This document shows, one piece after another, positions 24,727-34,430 of a stretch of DNA of 64,000 bases. The stretch covers positions 248,001-312,000 of the forward strand of contig CAWEGR010000003.1 in assembly GCA_963808775.1 (NCBI GenBank). Direction: 5' to 3'. Positions within the stretch are counted from its first letter, which is position 1. Every line of letters begins with the position of its first letter. Position numbers and translations under genes: made by a program. The stretch is from JACVRW01 sp963808775. Lineage in GTDB: Bacteria; Actinomycetota; Thermoleophilia; Solirubrobacterales; Thermoleophilaceae. A model generated the notes under the pieces. It worked only from the letters and a program-made list of their open reading frames with translations, made no database searches and had not been told where the DNA came from.

Positions 24727-25113
24727 CTAGAGCGCGGCGTCCGGCTTCAGCTCGGCTTCGGCCTTGCGGATGATGCGGTTGTCGCCCTGGACGGCCTCGG
24801 CCTTGACGAGCACCGTGCCGTCCTCGCGCTCCTCGGCCACCTCGCCGCTGACGGCGATCTCCTGCTCCGGCAGCCCCATGCCGCGGAACTGCACCGACAG
24901 GCGCCGGAGCGAGCGCGGATCCCCGCCCGCGGCGCTCGTGCACGCGCGCGCGACCTGGGCCATCGAGTAGAGCCCGTGCAGGATGTTCTGCGGCAGCCCG
25001 ACCGACTGCGCGAACTCGCGGTCGATGTGGATCGGGTTGAAGTCGCCGCTCGCGCCGGCGTAGCGGTGGGGCAGGTACTTGTCGGGGGTGACCTTCAGCT
25101 CGACGCTCTTCAC
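24727..25113 (-). CDS. MaoC-like hotdog dehydratase (HadB-like)
   Basis: This 128-residue single hotdog-fold protein carries the R-hydratase motif YAGASGDFNPIHIDREFA near residues 18-35, with the catalytic Asp/His. It resembles the HadB subunit of (3R)-hydroxyacyl-ACP dehydratases in actinobacterial fatty-acid synthase II. It begins with GTG overlapping the stop of the partner subunit gene (GTGA), so the two probably form a heterodimer. It ends 10 bp before hrcA, so co-transcription with the heat-shock genes is possible. Confidence 0.87.
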   Translation of the reverse strand: MKSVELKVTPDKYLPHRYAGASGDFNPIHIDREFAQSVGLPQNILHGLYSMAQVARACTSAAGGDPRSLRRLSVQFRGMGLPEQEIAVSGEVAEEREDGTVLVKAEAVQGDNRIIRKAEAELKPDAAL

Positions 25114-25553
25114 GAGTCCCCCCTGACGATGTTGGTCCAGGTGCCGCGCGCGACCTCCTGGCCGTCCTGGTTGCGCGACACCGACTCGAACACGTAGAAG
25201 CCCATCCCGCCCTTCTCGGAGATGTCCTTCACGGTCGTCTCGGTGGTGATCGTGTCGCCGGCGCAGGCGGGCTCGCCCCAGACGAACTCCTGCCCGCCGT
25301 GGACCATCATCGCGAAGTTGATGCCCACGTCCGGGTCGAAGATGCCGGGCCCGACGGAGCCCGCCGAGTAGACGACGGCGAACATCGGCGGGGCGGGCAC
25401 GTCGCGGAAGCCCGCCGCCCGCGCCTGCTCGCGGTCGAAGTAGACGGGGTTGTCCTCCCCGACCGCGCGCGCGTACTCCGCGATCTTCTCCTTGCCCACC
25501 TCGTACTCGAACGGCGGGTAGGCCTTCCCTATCGCTTCGGTCTTGACGGCCAT
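25110..25553 (-). CDS. FAS1-like/MaoC N-terminal-type dehydratase subunit (HadA/HadC-like)
   Basis: The 147-residue hotdog-fold protein (MAVKTEAIGKAYPPFEYEVG, RAVGEDNPVYFD, GINFAMMVHGGQEF) matches the non-catalytic dehydratase subunit HadA or HadC that pairs with HadB. The usual hydratase Asp-His site is missing, as expected for this subunit. Together with the next gene it would dehydrate 3-hydroxyacyl thioesters. A stem-loop lies 4 bp upstream of its ATG. Confidence 0.85.
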   Translation of the reverse strand: MAVKTEAIGKAYPPFEYEVGKEKIAEYARAVGEDNPVYFDREQARAAGFRDVPAPPMFAVVYSAGSVGPGIFDPDVGINFAMMVHGGQEFVWGEPACAGDTITTETTVKDISEKGGMGFYVFESVSRNQDGQEVARGTWTNIVRGDS

Positions 25554-25556
25554 CGG

Positions 25557-25575
25557 CGCGGGAGCCTATCCCGCG
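25557..25575. promoter_or_regulatory. Stem-loop between sigma factor stop and dehydratase start
   Basis: CGCGGGA and TCCCGCG form a perfect 7-bp stem with a 5-base loop, 4 bp upstream of the dehydratase ATG and 11 bp after the sigma gene stop. There is no T-run. It may end or process the sigma transcript, or hide the dehydratase ribosome binding site. Confidence 0.4.
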
Positions 25576-25585
25576 CGCGGACTCG

Positions 25586-26482
25586 CTAGGCCGCTTCCCG
25601 CAGCGCCTGCGCCTCGGCGAGGGTGGCGAGCTTGCGCAGCGCGGCCTCCTCGATCTGGCGGGTGCGCTCGCGCGTCAGCCTGAACAGCTTGGCGACCTTG
25701 TCGAGCGTCTGCGGCGGCTCGCCGTTCAGCCCGTAGCGCAGCTCGATGATGCGCTTGTCGCGGTAGGGGAGGTTCTCGAGCACGTTGTAGAGGCGCTCGT
25801 CGCGCATGCGCTCGACGGCCTCGTCGAAGGGCGACGGGGTCTCCTCGTCGGCGATCAGGTCGCCGAACAGGGCGGCGTCGCCGTCGTCGCCGACCGGCTT
25901 GTCGAGCGAGACGATCTGCTGCGCGGCCTTCATGATCACCTCGGCCTCGTCGGGGTCGACCCCCGCGGCGGCCGCGATGTCCTCGATCGTCAGCTCGCCG
26001 GCGCCCTTGGCCTCGAGCTTGCGCTGGGCCTTGTCGAGCTTCTTCAGCACGTTGTCGATGTGGATCGGGATCCGCACCGTGCGCGCCTTGTCGGCGATGC
26101 CGCGCGAGATCGCCTGGCGGATCCACCAGGTCGCGTAGGTCGAGAACTTGAAGCCCTTGCGGTAGTCGAACTTCTCGACCGCGCGGATCAGGCCGACGGT
26201 GCCCTCCTGGATGAGATCGAGGAAGGGCAGGCCCTGGTTGCGGTAGCGCTTCGCGAGCGAGACCACGAGACGCAGGTTCGCGCGGACCATGTGGTCCTTC
26301 GCGTCGAGATCGCCGCGCTCGATGCGCTTGGCGAGCGCGATCTCCTCATCGGCCGTCAGCAACGGGGTCTTGGCGATCCCGTCGAGAAACTGCTGAAGCG
26401 AATCGACGGTGGGGTCGGGGGCGGTCCGAGTGAGAGTGTCCGTGGTCACGGCGGACAAGCTATGACCGCCCCCTAAGGCCAT
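25586..26482 (-). CDS. RNA polymerase sigma factor of the primary (sigma-70, RpoD/SigA-like) class
   Basis: The 298-residue sigma factor has region 1.2 (about 28-60), region 2 with DLIQEGTVGLIRAVEKFDYRKGFKFSTYATWWIRQAI (read in pieces), region 3 and region 4 with the helix-turn-helix LTRERTRQIEEAALRKL. The region 2.4 residues QAI and the -35-reading helix are those of primary or group 2 sigmas. There is no long region 1.1. Whether it is the housekeeping sigma cannot be told without the rest of the genome. The start at 26482 is the longest; a GTG at 26449 is an alternative. Confidence 0.93.
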   Translation of the reverse strand: MALGGGHSLSAVTTDTLTRTAPDPTVDSLQQFLDGIAKTPLLTADEEIALAKRIERGDLDAKDHMVRANLRLVVSLAKRYRNQGLPFLDLIQEGTVGLIRAVEKFDYRKGFKFSTYATWWIRQAISRGIADKARTVRIPIHIDNVLKKLDKAQRKLEAKGAGELTIEDIAAAAGVDPDEAEVIMKAAQQIVSLDKPVGDDGDAALFGDLIADEETPSPFDEAVERMRDERLYNVLENLPYRDKRIIELRYGLNGEPPQTLDKVAKLFRLTRERTRQIEEAALRKLATLAEAQALREAA

Positions 26483-26497
26483 CCTAAAAAGTGCAAT

Positions 26498-26514
26498 CCC
26501 GCTCTCAGCGCGGG
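26498..26514 (-). terminator. Probable terminator after the methyltransferase gene
   Basis: Right after the TAA stop on the minus strand, CCCGC and GCGGG form a 5-bp stem with a 7-base loop. It is followed after 7 bases by TTTTT (26490-26486), just before the sigma factor gene. Confidence 0.5.
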
Positions 26515-27273
26515 TTAGACAGCCCTCCCCAGCAGCACGAGACGCCCGTCTCCGAGCTCGAACGGGCGCCGCTCGGCGAGGTCCCCGATCAGCTCATCCA
26601 CCTCGAAGCCCGCCGACCCGAGCATTCGCAGGAGCTCGGCGAGCGTGTACACGTGATGCACGGCCACCGCCTCCTCGGGCTCCGCGTCCGGCGCCGTGAA
26701 GCGCATTTCGCCGATGAGCCGGCTGCGCGGCGCGTCGTAGCGCTGCGTGGCCTGCATGCGGACCTCGCCGAGGTCGTAGTCGAGCTCAGAGCGGAAGCTC
26801 GGCAGGATCGACTCGGCCAGGACCGACGTGTCGAGCACGAGCCGCCCGCCGTCCCGCAGCGCCCGGCGGCACGCGGCCAGGTGCTCGAGCGTCTCGGCGT
26901 GGGGCATGTAGCCGAAGCTGTTGCCCCAGACCACGAGCGCGTCGAAGCCCTCCTCGGGTGCGTCGCGGACGTCGCGGACCTCGAAGCGGGCGTCGACGCC
27001 GCGCTCCGCTGCCGCGCGCCGGGCCAGCTCGATCTCCGTGGGCGAGTTGTCGATGCCCGTCAGCTCGAGCCCGCGCTCCGCGAGCCGCACCGCGATGCGC
27101 CCGGATCCGCAGGGCGCGTCGAGCACGCGCGCGCCGGGCGGAAGCTCGAGCAGCCCCGCGAGCGCGGCCGCGTCGTCGTCGGCCCGCGGCTCCGCGGCCA
27201 CGCGCCAGAACCTCGCCTTGAGTCCTTCCATGAAGCCGACGAACCAGTCATCGGCGACAGCCTTCGTGTGCAC
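26515..27273 (-). CDS. Class I SAM-dependent methyltransferase
   Basis: This 252-residue protein has a Rossmann methyltransferase fold: motif I VLDAPCGSGRIAVRLAERG, motif II GIDNSPTEIELARR, and the acidic loop FEVRDVRDAPEEGFDALVVWGNSFGYM (read in pieces). The substrate is unknown; the layout resembles small-molecule methyltransferases. The GTG start has AGGAAG about 8 bases upstream. A perfect inverted repeat lies about 30 bp before the start. Confidence 0.85.
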   Translation of the reverse strand: MHTKAVADDWFVGFMEGLKARFWRVAAEPRADDDAAALAGLLELPPGARVLDAPCGSGRIAVRLAERGLELTGIDNSPTEIELARRAAAERGVDARFEVRDVRDAPEEGFDALVVWGNSFGYMPHAETLEHLAACRRALRDGGRLVLDTSVLAESILPSFRSELDYDLGEVRMQATQRYDAPRSRLIGEMRFTAPDAEPEEAVAVHHVYTLAELLRMLGSAGFEVDELIGDLAERRPFELGDGRLVLLGRAV

Positions 27274-27304
27274 TTCGGGTACTTCCTTTCAGCTCAGGTG
27301 TGCG

Positions 27305-27319
27305 TGAACGATGCGTTCA
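27305..27319. promoter_or_regulatory. Inverted repeat upstream of the methyltransferase gene
   Basis: TGAACG-ATG-CGTTCA is a perfect 6-3-6 inverted repeat 32 bp before the methyltransferase start. A second copy of the half-site with its spacer, TGAACGATG, lies at 27352-27360. This is a candidate operator; the regulator is unknown. The rest of the 123-bp gap holds nothing I recognise. Confidence 0.35.
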
Positions 27320-27396
27320 GCGCGCCGAGCCGGCGGCGAAGTGCTTCAACATGAACGATGTGTGACGTGCGTGCAGCAGAGGCGTCGCCCGCAAGG

Positions 27397-28067
27397 CTAC
27401 CGGGCGAGAAACTCGCGCACAAGTCGCGCGGTCTCTTCGGGGCGCTCGAGCGCCGGGAGGTGCGCGGCGCCCTCGATCACCACGAGCTCGGCGTCGGCGA
27501 TCTCCGATGCGAGGCGCTCGGCGATTGCGCGGAAGTCCTGCTTGTCGTCCTCGCCCACCAGGACGAGGGTCGGGCAGCGGATCGCGCCGAGCTCGATCCG
27601 CTCGACCTCCTCGTCCTCGGCGGCCGACGCGATCTGGAGCTCGAGCGAGCGCCTCTGCATCGGGCGCACGCGGTCCGCCACCGCGGGCGCCCAGAACGCC
27701 GCGTTGAGGTCGGCCACGGAGTCGAGGTCGCCCTCCTCGAGCAGGCGGTCCTCCTCCTCGGCGTAGTCGAGGATCTCCCGCGACCAGTCGTGGTCAGGGA
27801 GCGGCGCGTCCATCAGGACGAGCGCCGGGACGAGCTCGGGGCTGCGCGCCGCCACCTCGAGGCAGACCTGCCCTCCGAACGATGCGCCCACGAGCGCCGC
27901 CGGCTCCCCGCCCATGCCGGCCTCGAGGTCATCCGCGTTCGAGAAGCTGCCCGACTCCGGCATCGGGGTGTTCCCGAAGCCGCGCAGCTCGTGCCGCTCG
28001 GCGTCCGGGAGGTCGAAGCCGTCCCACATCGACGCGTCACAGACACCCGCGTGGACGAGGACGGCCC

Positions 28068-28071
<4 letters not shown>
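27397..28071 (-). CDS. Alpha/beta-hydrolase fold protein
   Basis: The 224-residue alpha/beta hydrolase has a nucleophile elbow GASFGG, a late aspartate in VLVGEDDKQDF and a catalytic histidine in GAAHLPALERPEE. It has a compact N-terminus, starting directly at the first strand (MRAVLVHAGVCDASMWD), so the oxyanion region is short. The substrate is unknown. The GTG start overlaps the lepA stop (GTGA), so it is co-translated with lepA. Confidence 0.87.
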
Positions 28072-29891
<1,820 letters not shown>

Positions 29892-29905
29892 GGCTGGCCA
29901 CGAGT

Positions 29906-30310
29906 ATGGCGACCACGGATTCGGACATCGCGGTGATCAAGGGCGTCTTCGATGCGTTCGCCCGCCGCGACGTCGACGGTGCGATCGCGCACGCGGACCC
30001 CGAGATCGTCTTCGCGGCCATAACCGGCGAGGAGCTCGGCCGGGACGAGCCCTACCACGGGCACGACGGGCTGCGCGCCTACTTCCGCGACGTGGCTGCC
30101 GTCTGGGAGGAGCTGCGGCTCTCCCCCGACGAGTTCCGGCACGTCGGGGACTGCGTGCTCGTGACGGGGCGCGTGACCGCGCGCTCGGCGTCGCGCGTGG
30201 TCAGCGGTTCGACGGGCTGGATCTGGCGGCTCCAGGACGGCAAGGTCGTCTACGCGCGGGTCTACGCGTCGGCGGGCGACGCGATCGCGGCCCTCGGCGA
30301 CCCGGCCTAG
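29906..30310 (+). CDS. NTF2-fold (SnoaL-like) protein
   Basis: The 134-residue single-domain NTF2-like protein has the first helix VIKGVFDAFARRDVDGAIAH, then GHDGLRAYFRDVAAVWEEL and the closing strands TGWIWRLQDGKVVYARVYAS. This pattern fits SnoaL_2-type proteins with an unknown ligand. Only 14 bp separate it from the divergent lepA start, so the message is probably leaderless. Its stop shares a CTAG with the next gene on the other strand. Confidence 0.82.
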   Translation: MATTDSDIAVIKGVFDAFARRDVDGAIAHADPEIVFAAITGEELGRDEPYHGHDGLRAYFRDVAAVWEELRLSPDEFRHVGDCVLVTGRVTARSASRVVSGSTGWIWRLQDGKVVYARVYASAGDAIAALGDPA

Positions 30311-30744
30311 GGCCGCCGCTGCGCGCGGAGCAGGTAGTCGACCTGCTCCTGCTTGCGCATGATCATGTGCTCGAGCCGGTGCTCGATCGCCTCGGAGGCC
30401 GCCTCGCGCCCCGTGGGCTCGATCGCCGCCTGCAGCGTCTCGAGCGTCTCCGACTCGCATTCGATCAGCCGTTCGAGCGCCTTCGCCGGGTCGGCCGTGA
30501 AGCTCATCTCGGCGACGTCGGTGGTCGGCTCCCCGCCCAGCGCCGTGACCTTCTCGACGAGCCGGGTCGCGTCCTCGAGCTCCGAGAGCGCGTGCGCGCG
30601 CATCTTGTCGGCGTGCGCCTGGTACTCGAGGCCGATCACGCTCCCGGCGGTCAGCGAGTAGAGCAGCACCGAGCGGTGCTGAAGTCGCAGAGCCTCGTTG
30701 AGGCAGCGAATCTGCTCCTCACGGTCCATCGTCTCTTCAGGCAT
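30307..30744 (-). CDS. Ferritin-like four-helix protein
   Basis: This 145-residue all-helical protein has the pattern of ferritin-like/bacterioferritin domains. Acidic and histidine residues repeat on its helices (LRLQHRSVLLYS, QAHADKMRAHALSELEDA, ECESETLETLQAAI, AIEHRLEHMIMRKQEQVD). Candidate di-iron ligands are spread as E..E/H pairs, but I cannot prove metal binding. It lies just after murJ on the minus strand, 9 bp apart, and probably shares its message. Confidence 0.7.
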   Translation of the reverse strand: MPEETMDREEQIRCLNEALRLQHRSVLLYSLTAGSVIGLEYQAHADKMRAHALSELEDATRLVEKVTALGGEPTTDVAEMSFTADPAKALERLIECESETLETLQAAIEPTGREAASEAIEHRLEHMIMRKQEQVDYLLRAQRRP

Positions 30745-30753
30745 GCAGCCCTC

Positions 30754-32337
30754 CTACCCCTCAGAGCGCCCGCGGCTAACGAGCAGCCGCCGGATCTGCT
30801 CGGCCTCGGGCACCCGCAGCAGGCGCACGGTCACCACGTACACGAGACCGCCGGCGAGGAGCCCGCCGCCCACGCTCACGATCTGCGCCGCGAGTGAGCG
30901 CCCGAGCAGCTCGTCGAGCCCGCGCCACGCTCCGTAGGCCGCCACCCCGAGCAGCGCCGCCGCGACGAGCATGCGCGCACCCGCGCTCGCGAGCTGCCGG
31001 CCCTCGATGCCGCCGAGCGAGCCGCGCAGGATCCAGCCCTGCGCCACGCACATGACGACCGTCCCCACCACGGTCGCGAGCACGATGCCCGCGATCTCGA
31101 ACTCCTGGTAGAGCAGGAGCGCGAGCGCGAAGTTGACGATCAGGTTGACGCCCGCCAGCGCGGTCGTGGCCCAGGGCCGCTGCAGCGAGAAGAACGTCCG
31201 CGAGAACAGCAGCGACACGCCCTGGAACGGCAGCGACAGCGACCACCAGAAGAGGGCGGTGGAGGTCAGGTCGGTGGCCTCGGGGCCGAAGGCGCCGCGC
31301 TCGTAGACGAGCCGCGTGATCGGCTCGGCCAGCACCGCGAGCAGAACGGCGCTCGGGATCAGCAGCAGCGCGATCTGGCGCACGCCGTTCCCCATGGTGC
31401 GGCGCAGGTCGTCGTGGGCGCCGCGCGCGGCGAAGCGCGAGAGCGTCGGGAACAGGATCGTCGCGATCGAGATCGAGAACAGCCCCTGCGGCAGCTGGTA
31501 GAGCCGGAAGGCCTTGTCGATCGCGGCCGGCGCCTGATCGGAGACGAGCGAGCCGATCGCCACGTTGATCGCGAGGCTCAGGTTGATGAGGCCGAGGGCG
31601 AGCGTGACCGGAAGCATCAGCTTCAGCACCTGGAGCACGCGCTCGTCGCGCCAGTCGAGCGTGAATGTCAGCCGCCCTCCGCGCCCGCGCAGCCACGGCA
31701 GGGGCAGCAGGAACTGGACGATCGTGCCGACCAGGATCCCGATCGCGTACGCGTAGATCTCGTCCTCCTGCGGGAACGCCGGGACGAGGCCGACGAGCGC
31801 GAGGATGATCACGAGGTTCCACGCGACCGGGGCGAGCGCGGGCACCGCGAAGTGCTCGTAGGCATTCAGCATCCCGACCGTGAGGCCGGAGAGCCCGAGC
31901 AACACGACGATCGGGAACATGATCTGCGCGAGGGCGATCGTGAGGTCGTCGAGGTACGGGTCGTCGCCGAAGCCCGGCGCGAACAGGCTCATGATCGGCC
32001 CGGCGAAGATGATGAACAGGGCGGTGATCGCCCCAAGCACGAGGCAGATCAGGAAGAACAGCGTCGAGGCCACGCGCCAGGCCTCGCGCCGCTGGCCCTT
32101 CTCGAGCATCTCCGTGAACACCGGGACGAAGGCGCCCTGCAGCGCCGAATCGGCGAACAGCGCGCGCACCAGGTTCGGCACCTGGAACGCGATCGTGAAC
32201 GCCGACATCGCGGCGGTCACGCCGAAGTACTTCGCGGCGACGACCTCGCGCACCAGCCCAAGCAGGCGCGAGAGCCCGGTCGCGAACGAGAAGAACGCGG
32301 TGTTGCGCGCCAGCCGGCGCGCGTGCCCCTCACTCAC
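30754..32337 (-). CDS. murJ: Lipid II flippase MurJ
   Basis: The 527-residue MVF/MOP-superfamily membrane protein has about 14 transmembrane helices and flips lipid II for peptidoglycan synthesis. Motifs include the N-terminal SRLLGLVREVVAAKYFG, the charged VPNLVRALFADSALQGAFVPVF, and QLPQGLFSISIATILFPTLSR (in pieces). The GTG at 32337 was chosen, because longer starts would run into the divergent rpsT promoter. No protein-kinase-like or pseudokinase C-terminal extension is present. Confidence 0.93.
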   Translation of the reverse strand: MSEGHARRLARNTAFFSFATGLSRLLGLVREVVAAKYFGVTAAMSAFTIAFQVPNLVRALFADSALQGAFVPVFTEMLEKGQRREAWRVASTLFFLICLVLGAITALFIIFAGPIMSLFAPGFGDDPYLDDLTIALAQIMFPIVVLLGLSGLTVGMLNAYEHFAVPALAPVAWNLVIILALVGLVPAFPQEDEIYAYAIGILVGTIVQFLLPLPWLRGRGGRLTFTLDWRDERVLQVLKLMLPVTLALGLINLSLAINVAIGSLVSDQAPAAIDKAFRLYQLPQGLFSISIATILFPTLSRFAARGAHDDLRRTMGNGVRQIALLLIPSAVLLAVLAEPITRLVYERGAFGPEATDLTSTALFWWSLSLPFQGVSLLFSRTFFSLQRPWATTALAGVNLIVNFALALLLYQEFEIAGIVLATVVGTVVMCVAQGWILRGSLGGIEGRQLASAGARMLVAAALLGVAAYGAWRGLDELLGRSLAAQIVSVGGGLLAGGLVYVVTVRLLRVPEAEQIRRLLVSRGRSEG

Positions 32338-32346
32338 CAGCGCCGC

Positions 32347-32352
32347 TACAAT
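32347..32352 (+). promoter_or_regulatory. Probable -10 element of rpsT
   Basis: TACAAT, 45 bp before the rpsT ATG, is the best -10 match in the murJ-rpsT divergent region. It would leave a leader of roughly 40 bases. Confidence 0.4.
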
Positions 32353-32397
32353 GGTCGACCGCCGCGCCGACCTCGCCGGTCGCGGTGCCGATAGCTC

Positions 32398-32661
32398 ATG
32401 GCCAACATTCACTCACAAGAAAAGCGAATCCTCCGGGCGGAGCGCGAGCGGCTCGAAAATCGCCGCCGCACATCCCAGGTCAAAACGTGGTTCCGCCGCC
32501 TCGAGACAGCCGTCAGCGACGGCGACTCCACGAAGGCCGACGAGGAGTACCGCAGCCTCACCTCGCGCATCGACAAGGCCGTCAAGGCCGGCGCGCTGCA
32601 CCGCAACAACGGCGCCCGCAAGAAGTCCCGCGCCGCGCGCATCCGCCACCGCCTGTCGTAG
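32398..32661 (+). CDS. rpsT: 30S ribosomal protein S20
   Basis: The 87-residue basic helical protein binds 16S rRNA. The N-terminus (MANIHSQEKRILRAERERLENRR) and the alanine/lysine/arginine-rich end (ALHRNNGARKKSRAARIRHRL, in pieces) are those of bS20. It is transcribed away from murJ, and the aldehyde dehydrogenase gene follows 28 bp later on the same strand. No clear ribosome binding site precedes the ATG. Confidence 0.96.
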   Translation: MANIHSQEKRILRAERERLENRRRTSQVKTWFRRLETAVSDGDSTKADEEYRSLTSRIDKAVKAGALHRNNGARKKSRAARIRHRLS

Positions 32662-32689
32662 GGCCCAGGCCCGTCTAGGGTCCCGGGCC

Positions 32690-34183
32690 ATGGAGACGAG
32701 ACTGCTGATAGGCGGCGAGCGCGTGGCCGGAGACGGCGACGCGCTGTCCGTCGAGAACCCGGCCACGGAGCAGGAGGTCGAGCGGGTCGGCACGCCCTCA
32801 CCCCAGCAGCTCGACGCCGCGATCGCCGCCGCCTCGGACGCATTTCCGGCGTGGTCCGGCACGCCGGCCGTCGAGCGCGCTGAGCTGCTGCACGAGGTCG
32901 CCACGCGCATGCGCGCGATGACCGACGAGCTCGCCAGGGTGATGACGCTCGAGGGCGGCAAGCCGCTGATCGAGAACTCGGACGAGGTCGGCTGGACGGC
33001 CGCGGCGTTCGACTACTACGCGGAGATGGGCCGCAACTTCGCCGGTCGCGTGATCCCCTCGATCGAGGCCACCCAGCTCGCGCTGGTCGTGAAGGAGCCG
33101 ATCGGCGTGTGGGGCTGCATCGTGCCCTGGAACTACCCGCTGCTCCTGCTCGGCTGGAAGCTCGCTCCCGCGCTGGCGGCCGGCAATACGGTCGTGGCGA
33201 AGCCCTCCGAGCTGACGCCGCTGTCGACCCTGCTGCTCGCGGATTGCTTCTCCGACCTGCCGGACGGCGCGTTCAACGTGGTGGCGGGCGCGGGCGACGT
33301 GGGCGCGCGGATCGTCGAGGACGAGCGCGTGGCCGGCGTCGCGTTCACGGGCTCGGTCGAGACGGGCAAGAAGGTCGCGGGCGTCTGCGCACAGCGGGTG
33401 GCGCACATCAACCTCGAGATGGGCGGCAAGGACCCCTTCATCGTGTGCGCGGACGTGGCCGATGACGTCGCCGTGGCGGCGAAGGGCGGCGCCTGGGCGG
33501 CCTACCTGAACGCCGGCCAGGTCTGCACGTCCGCCGAGCGCTTCTACGTGGCGCGGGAGGTGTACGACGACTTCGTCTCCGAGTTCGTCGACTACACGCG
33601 CTCGCTCCGGGTGGGCGACCCGCTCGCGCCGGACACGGACGTCGGCCCGATGGTCTCGGGACCGCAACGCGCCAAGGTCGAGGCCCAGGTGGAGGCGGCG
33701 GTCGCGGCGGGCGCCGAGCTCGTCGTGGGCGGCGACCGCGCCGGCCAGAGCGCCGGCCACTTCTTCTCGCCCGCCGTCGTCACGGGCGCGCCGGCAGCCA
33801 CCGACCTGCTGCGCGAGGAGACCTTCGGCCCCGTGGCGCCGATCGTGCCGGTCGAGTCGCTCGACGAGGCGATCCGGCTCGCCAACTCGACGCGCTTCGG
33901 GCTCGGGGCGAACGTCTACACGCGCGACCTCGAGACCGCGGTGCGCTGCATGCGCGAGATCAAGGCGGGCACGGTCTGGATCAACGACCCGCTCACGGAC
34001 AACGACGCCGGCCCCTTCGGCGGCATGAAGCAGTCCGGCTTCGGCCGCGAGCTCGGCCAGGAGGGCCTCGAGGCCTTCCAGGACACGAAGCACGTCCACA
34101 TCGAGACGAAGATCGCGCCGAAGGAGTGGTGGTATCCGTACGGGGCCGGAGATGCTGCACCGCCGAGCGGCGCCGGAGCCTGA
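32690..34183 (+). CDS. NAD(P)-dependent aldehyde dehydrogenase
   Basis: This 497-residue member of the ALDH superfamily oxidises aldehydes to acids. It shows the cofactor region VVPWNYPLLLLGWKLAPALAAGN (in pieces), the general base Glu in LEMGGKDPF and the catalytic Cys in NAGQVCTSAERFYV. The C-terminus has ETFGPVAPIVPV and GGMKQSGFGRELG. The pattern is nearest to betaine- or aminoaldehyde-type enzymes, but the substrate is inferred only loosely. The start at 32690 gives the usual N-terminus; the frame is open further upstream as shadow. Confidence 0.92.
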   Translation: METRLLIGGERVAGDGDALSVENPATEQEVERVGTPSPQQLDAAIAAASDAFPAWSGTPAVERAELLHEVATRMRAMTDELARVMTLEGGKPLIENSDEVGWTAAAFDYYAEMGRNFAGRVIPSIEATQLALVVKEPIGVWGCIVPWNYPLLLLGWKLAPALAAGNTVVAKPSELTPLSTLLLADCFSDLPDGAFNVVAGAGDVGARIVEDERVAGVAFTGSVETGKKVAGVCAQRVAHINLEMGGKDPFIVCADVADDVAVAAKGGAWAAYLNAGQVCTSAERFYVAREVYDDFVSEFVDYTRSLRVGDPLAPDTDVGPMVSGPQRAKVEAQVEAAVAAGAELVVGGDRAGQSAGHFFSPAVVTGAPAATDLLREETFGPVAPIVPVESLDEAIRLANSTRFGLGANVYTRDLETAVRCMREIKAGTVWINDPLTDNDAGPFGGMKQSGFGRELGQEGLEAFQDTKHVHIETKIAPKEWWYPYGAGDAAPPSGAGA

Positions 34184-34220
34184 AGGCCGCGCGATCGACA
34201 GGACGCTGCGGCCGCACGAG

Positions 34221-34277
34221 TTCGCCGCAGGAATTCGTGCAAACTGCGGACGAAATGTTCGCAAATAGCGAATTTCT
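34221..34277 (+). terminator. Tandem stem-loops after the aldehyde dehydrogenase gene
   Basis: TTCGCCGCAG (34221-34230) pairs with CTGCGGACGAA (34244-34254) with one bulge. A second stem TTCGC-aaata-GCGAA (34258-34272) follows and is trailed by TTTCTT. The second looks like a weak intrinsic terminator. The 247-bp gap to the peptide gene otherwise holds the palindrome at 34341. Confidence 0.4.
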
Positions 34278-34340
34278 TGCGCGCAGAACAGTTTCGCCGG
34301 AGCGAGACCCGTGCTTCTACTGGGCAACGAGGGGATCGGA

Positions 34341-34355
34341 TCGGATCAGATCCGA
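34341..34355. promoter_or_regulatory. Palindrome upstream of the secreted peptide gene
   Basis: TCGGATC-A-GATCCGA is a perfect 7-1-7 inverted repeat 76 bp before the peptide start. It is preceded by another GGATC unit, so GATC occurs three times at 6- to 8-bp steps. This is a candidate operator in front of the peptide gene. Confidence 0.35.
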
Positions 34356-34430
34356 CCCAGGTCGATCTGGCCGTCGACCCGACTGGCCCACAGTCGCGCC
34401 ACCGTCCAGATCCTGACAAGGGAGGTTCCA

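Noticed and set aside
31414..32394. Plus-strand frame of 326 codons across murJ
   Set aside because: The Arg/Asp/His-rich composition is typical of the antisense frame of a GC-rich membrane gene, and no start signal or family motif is present.
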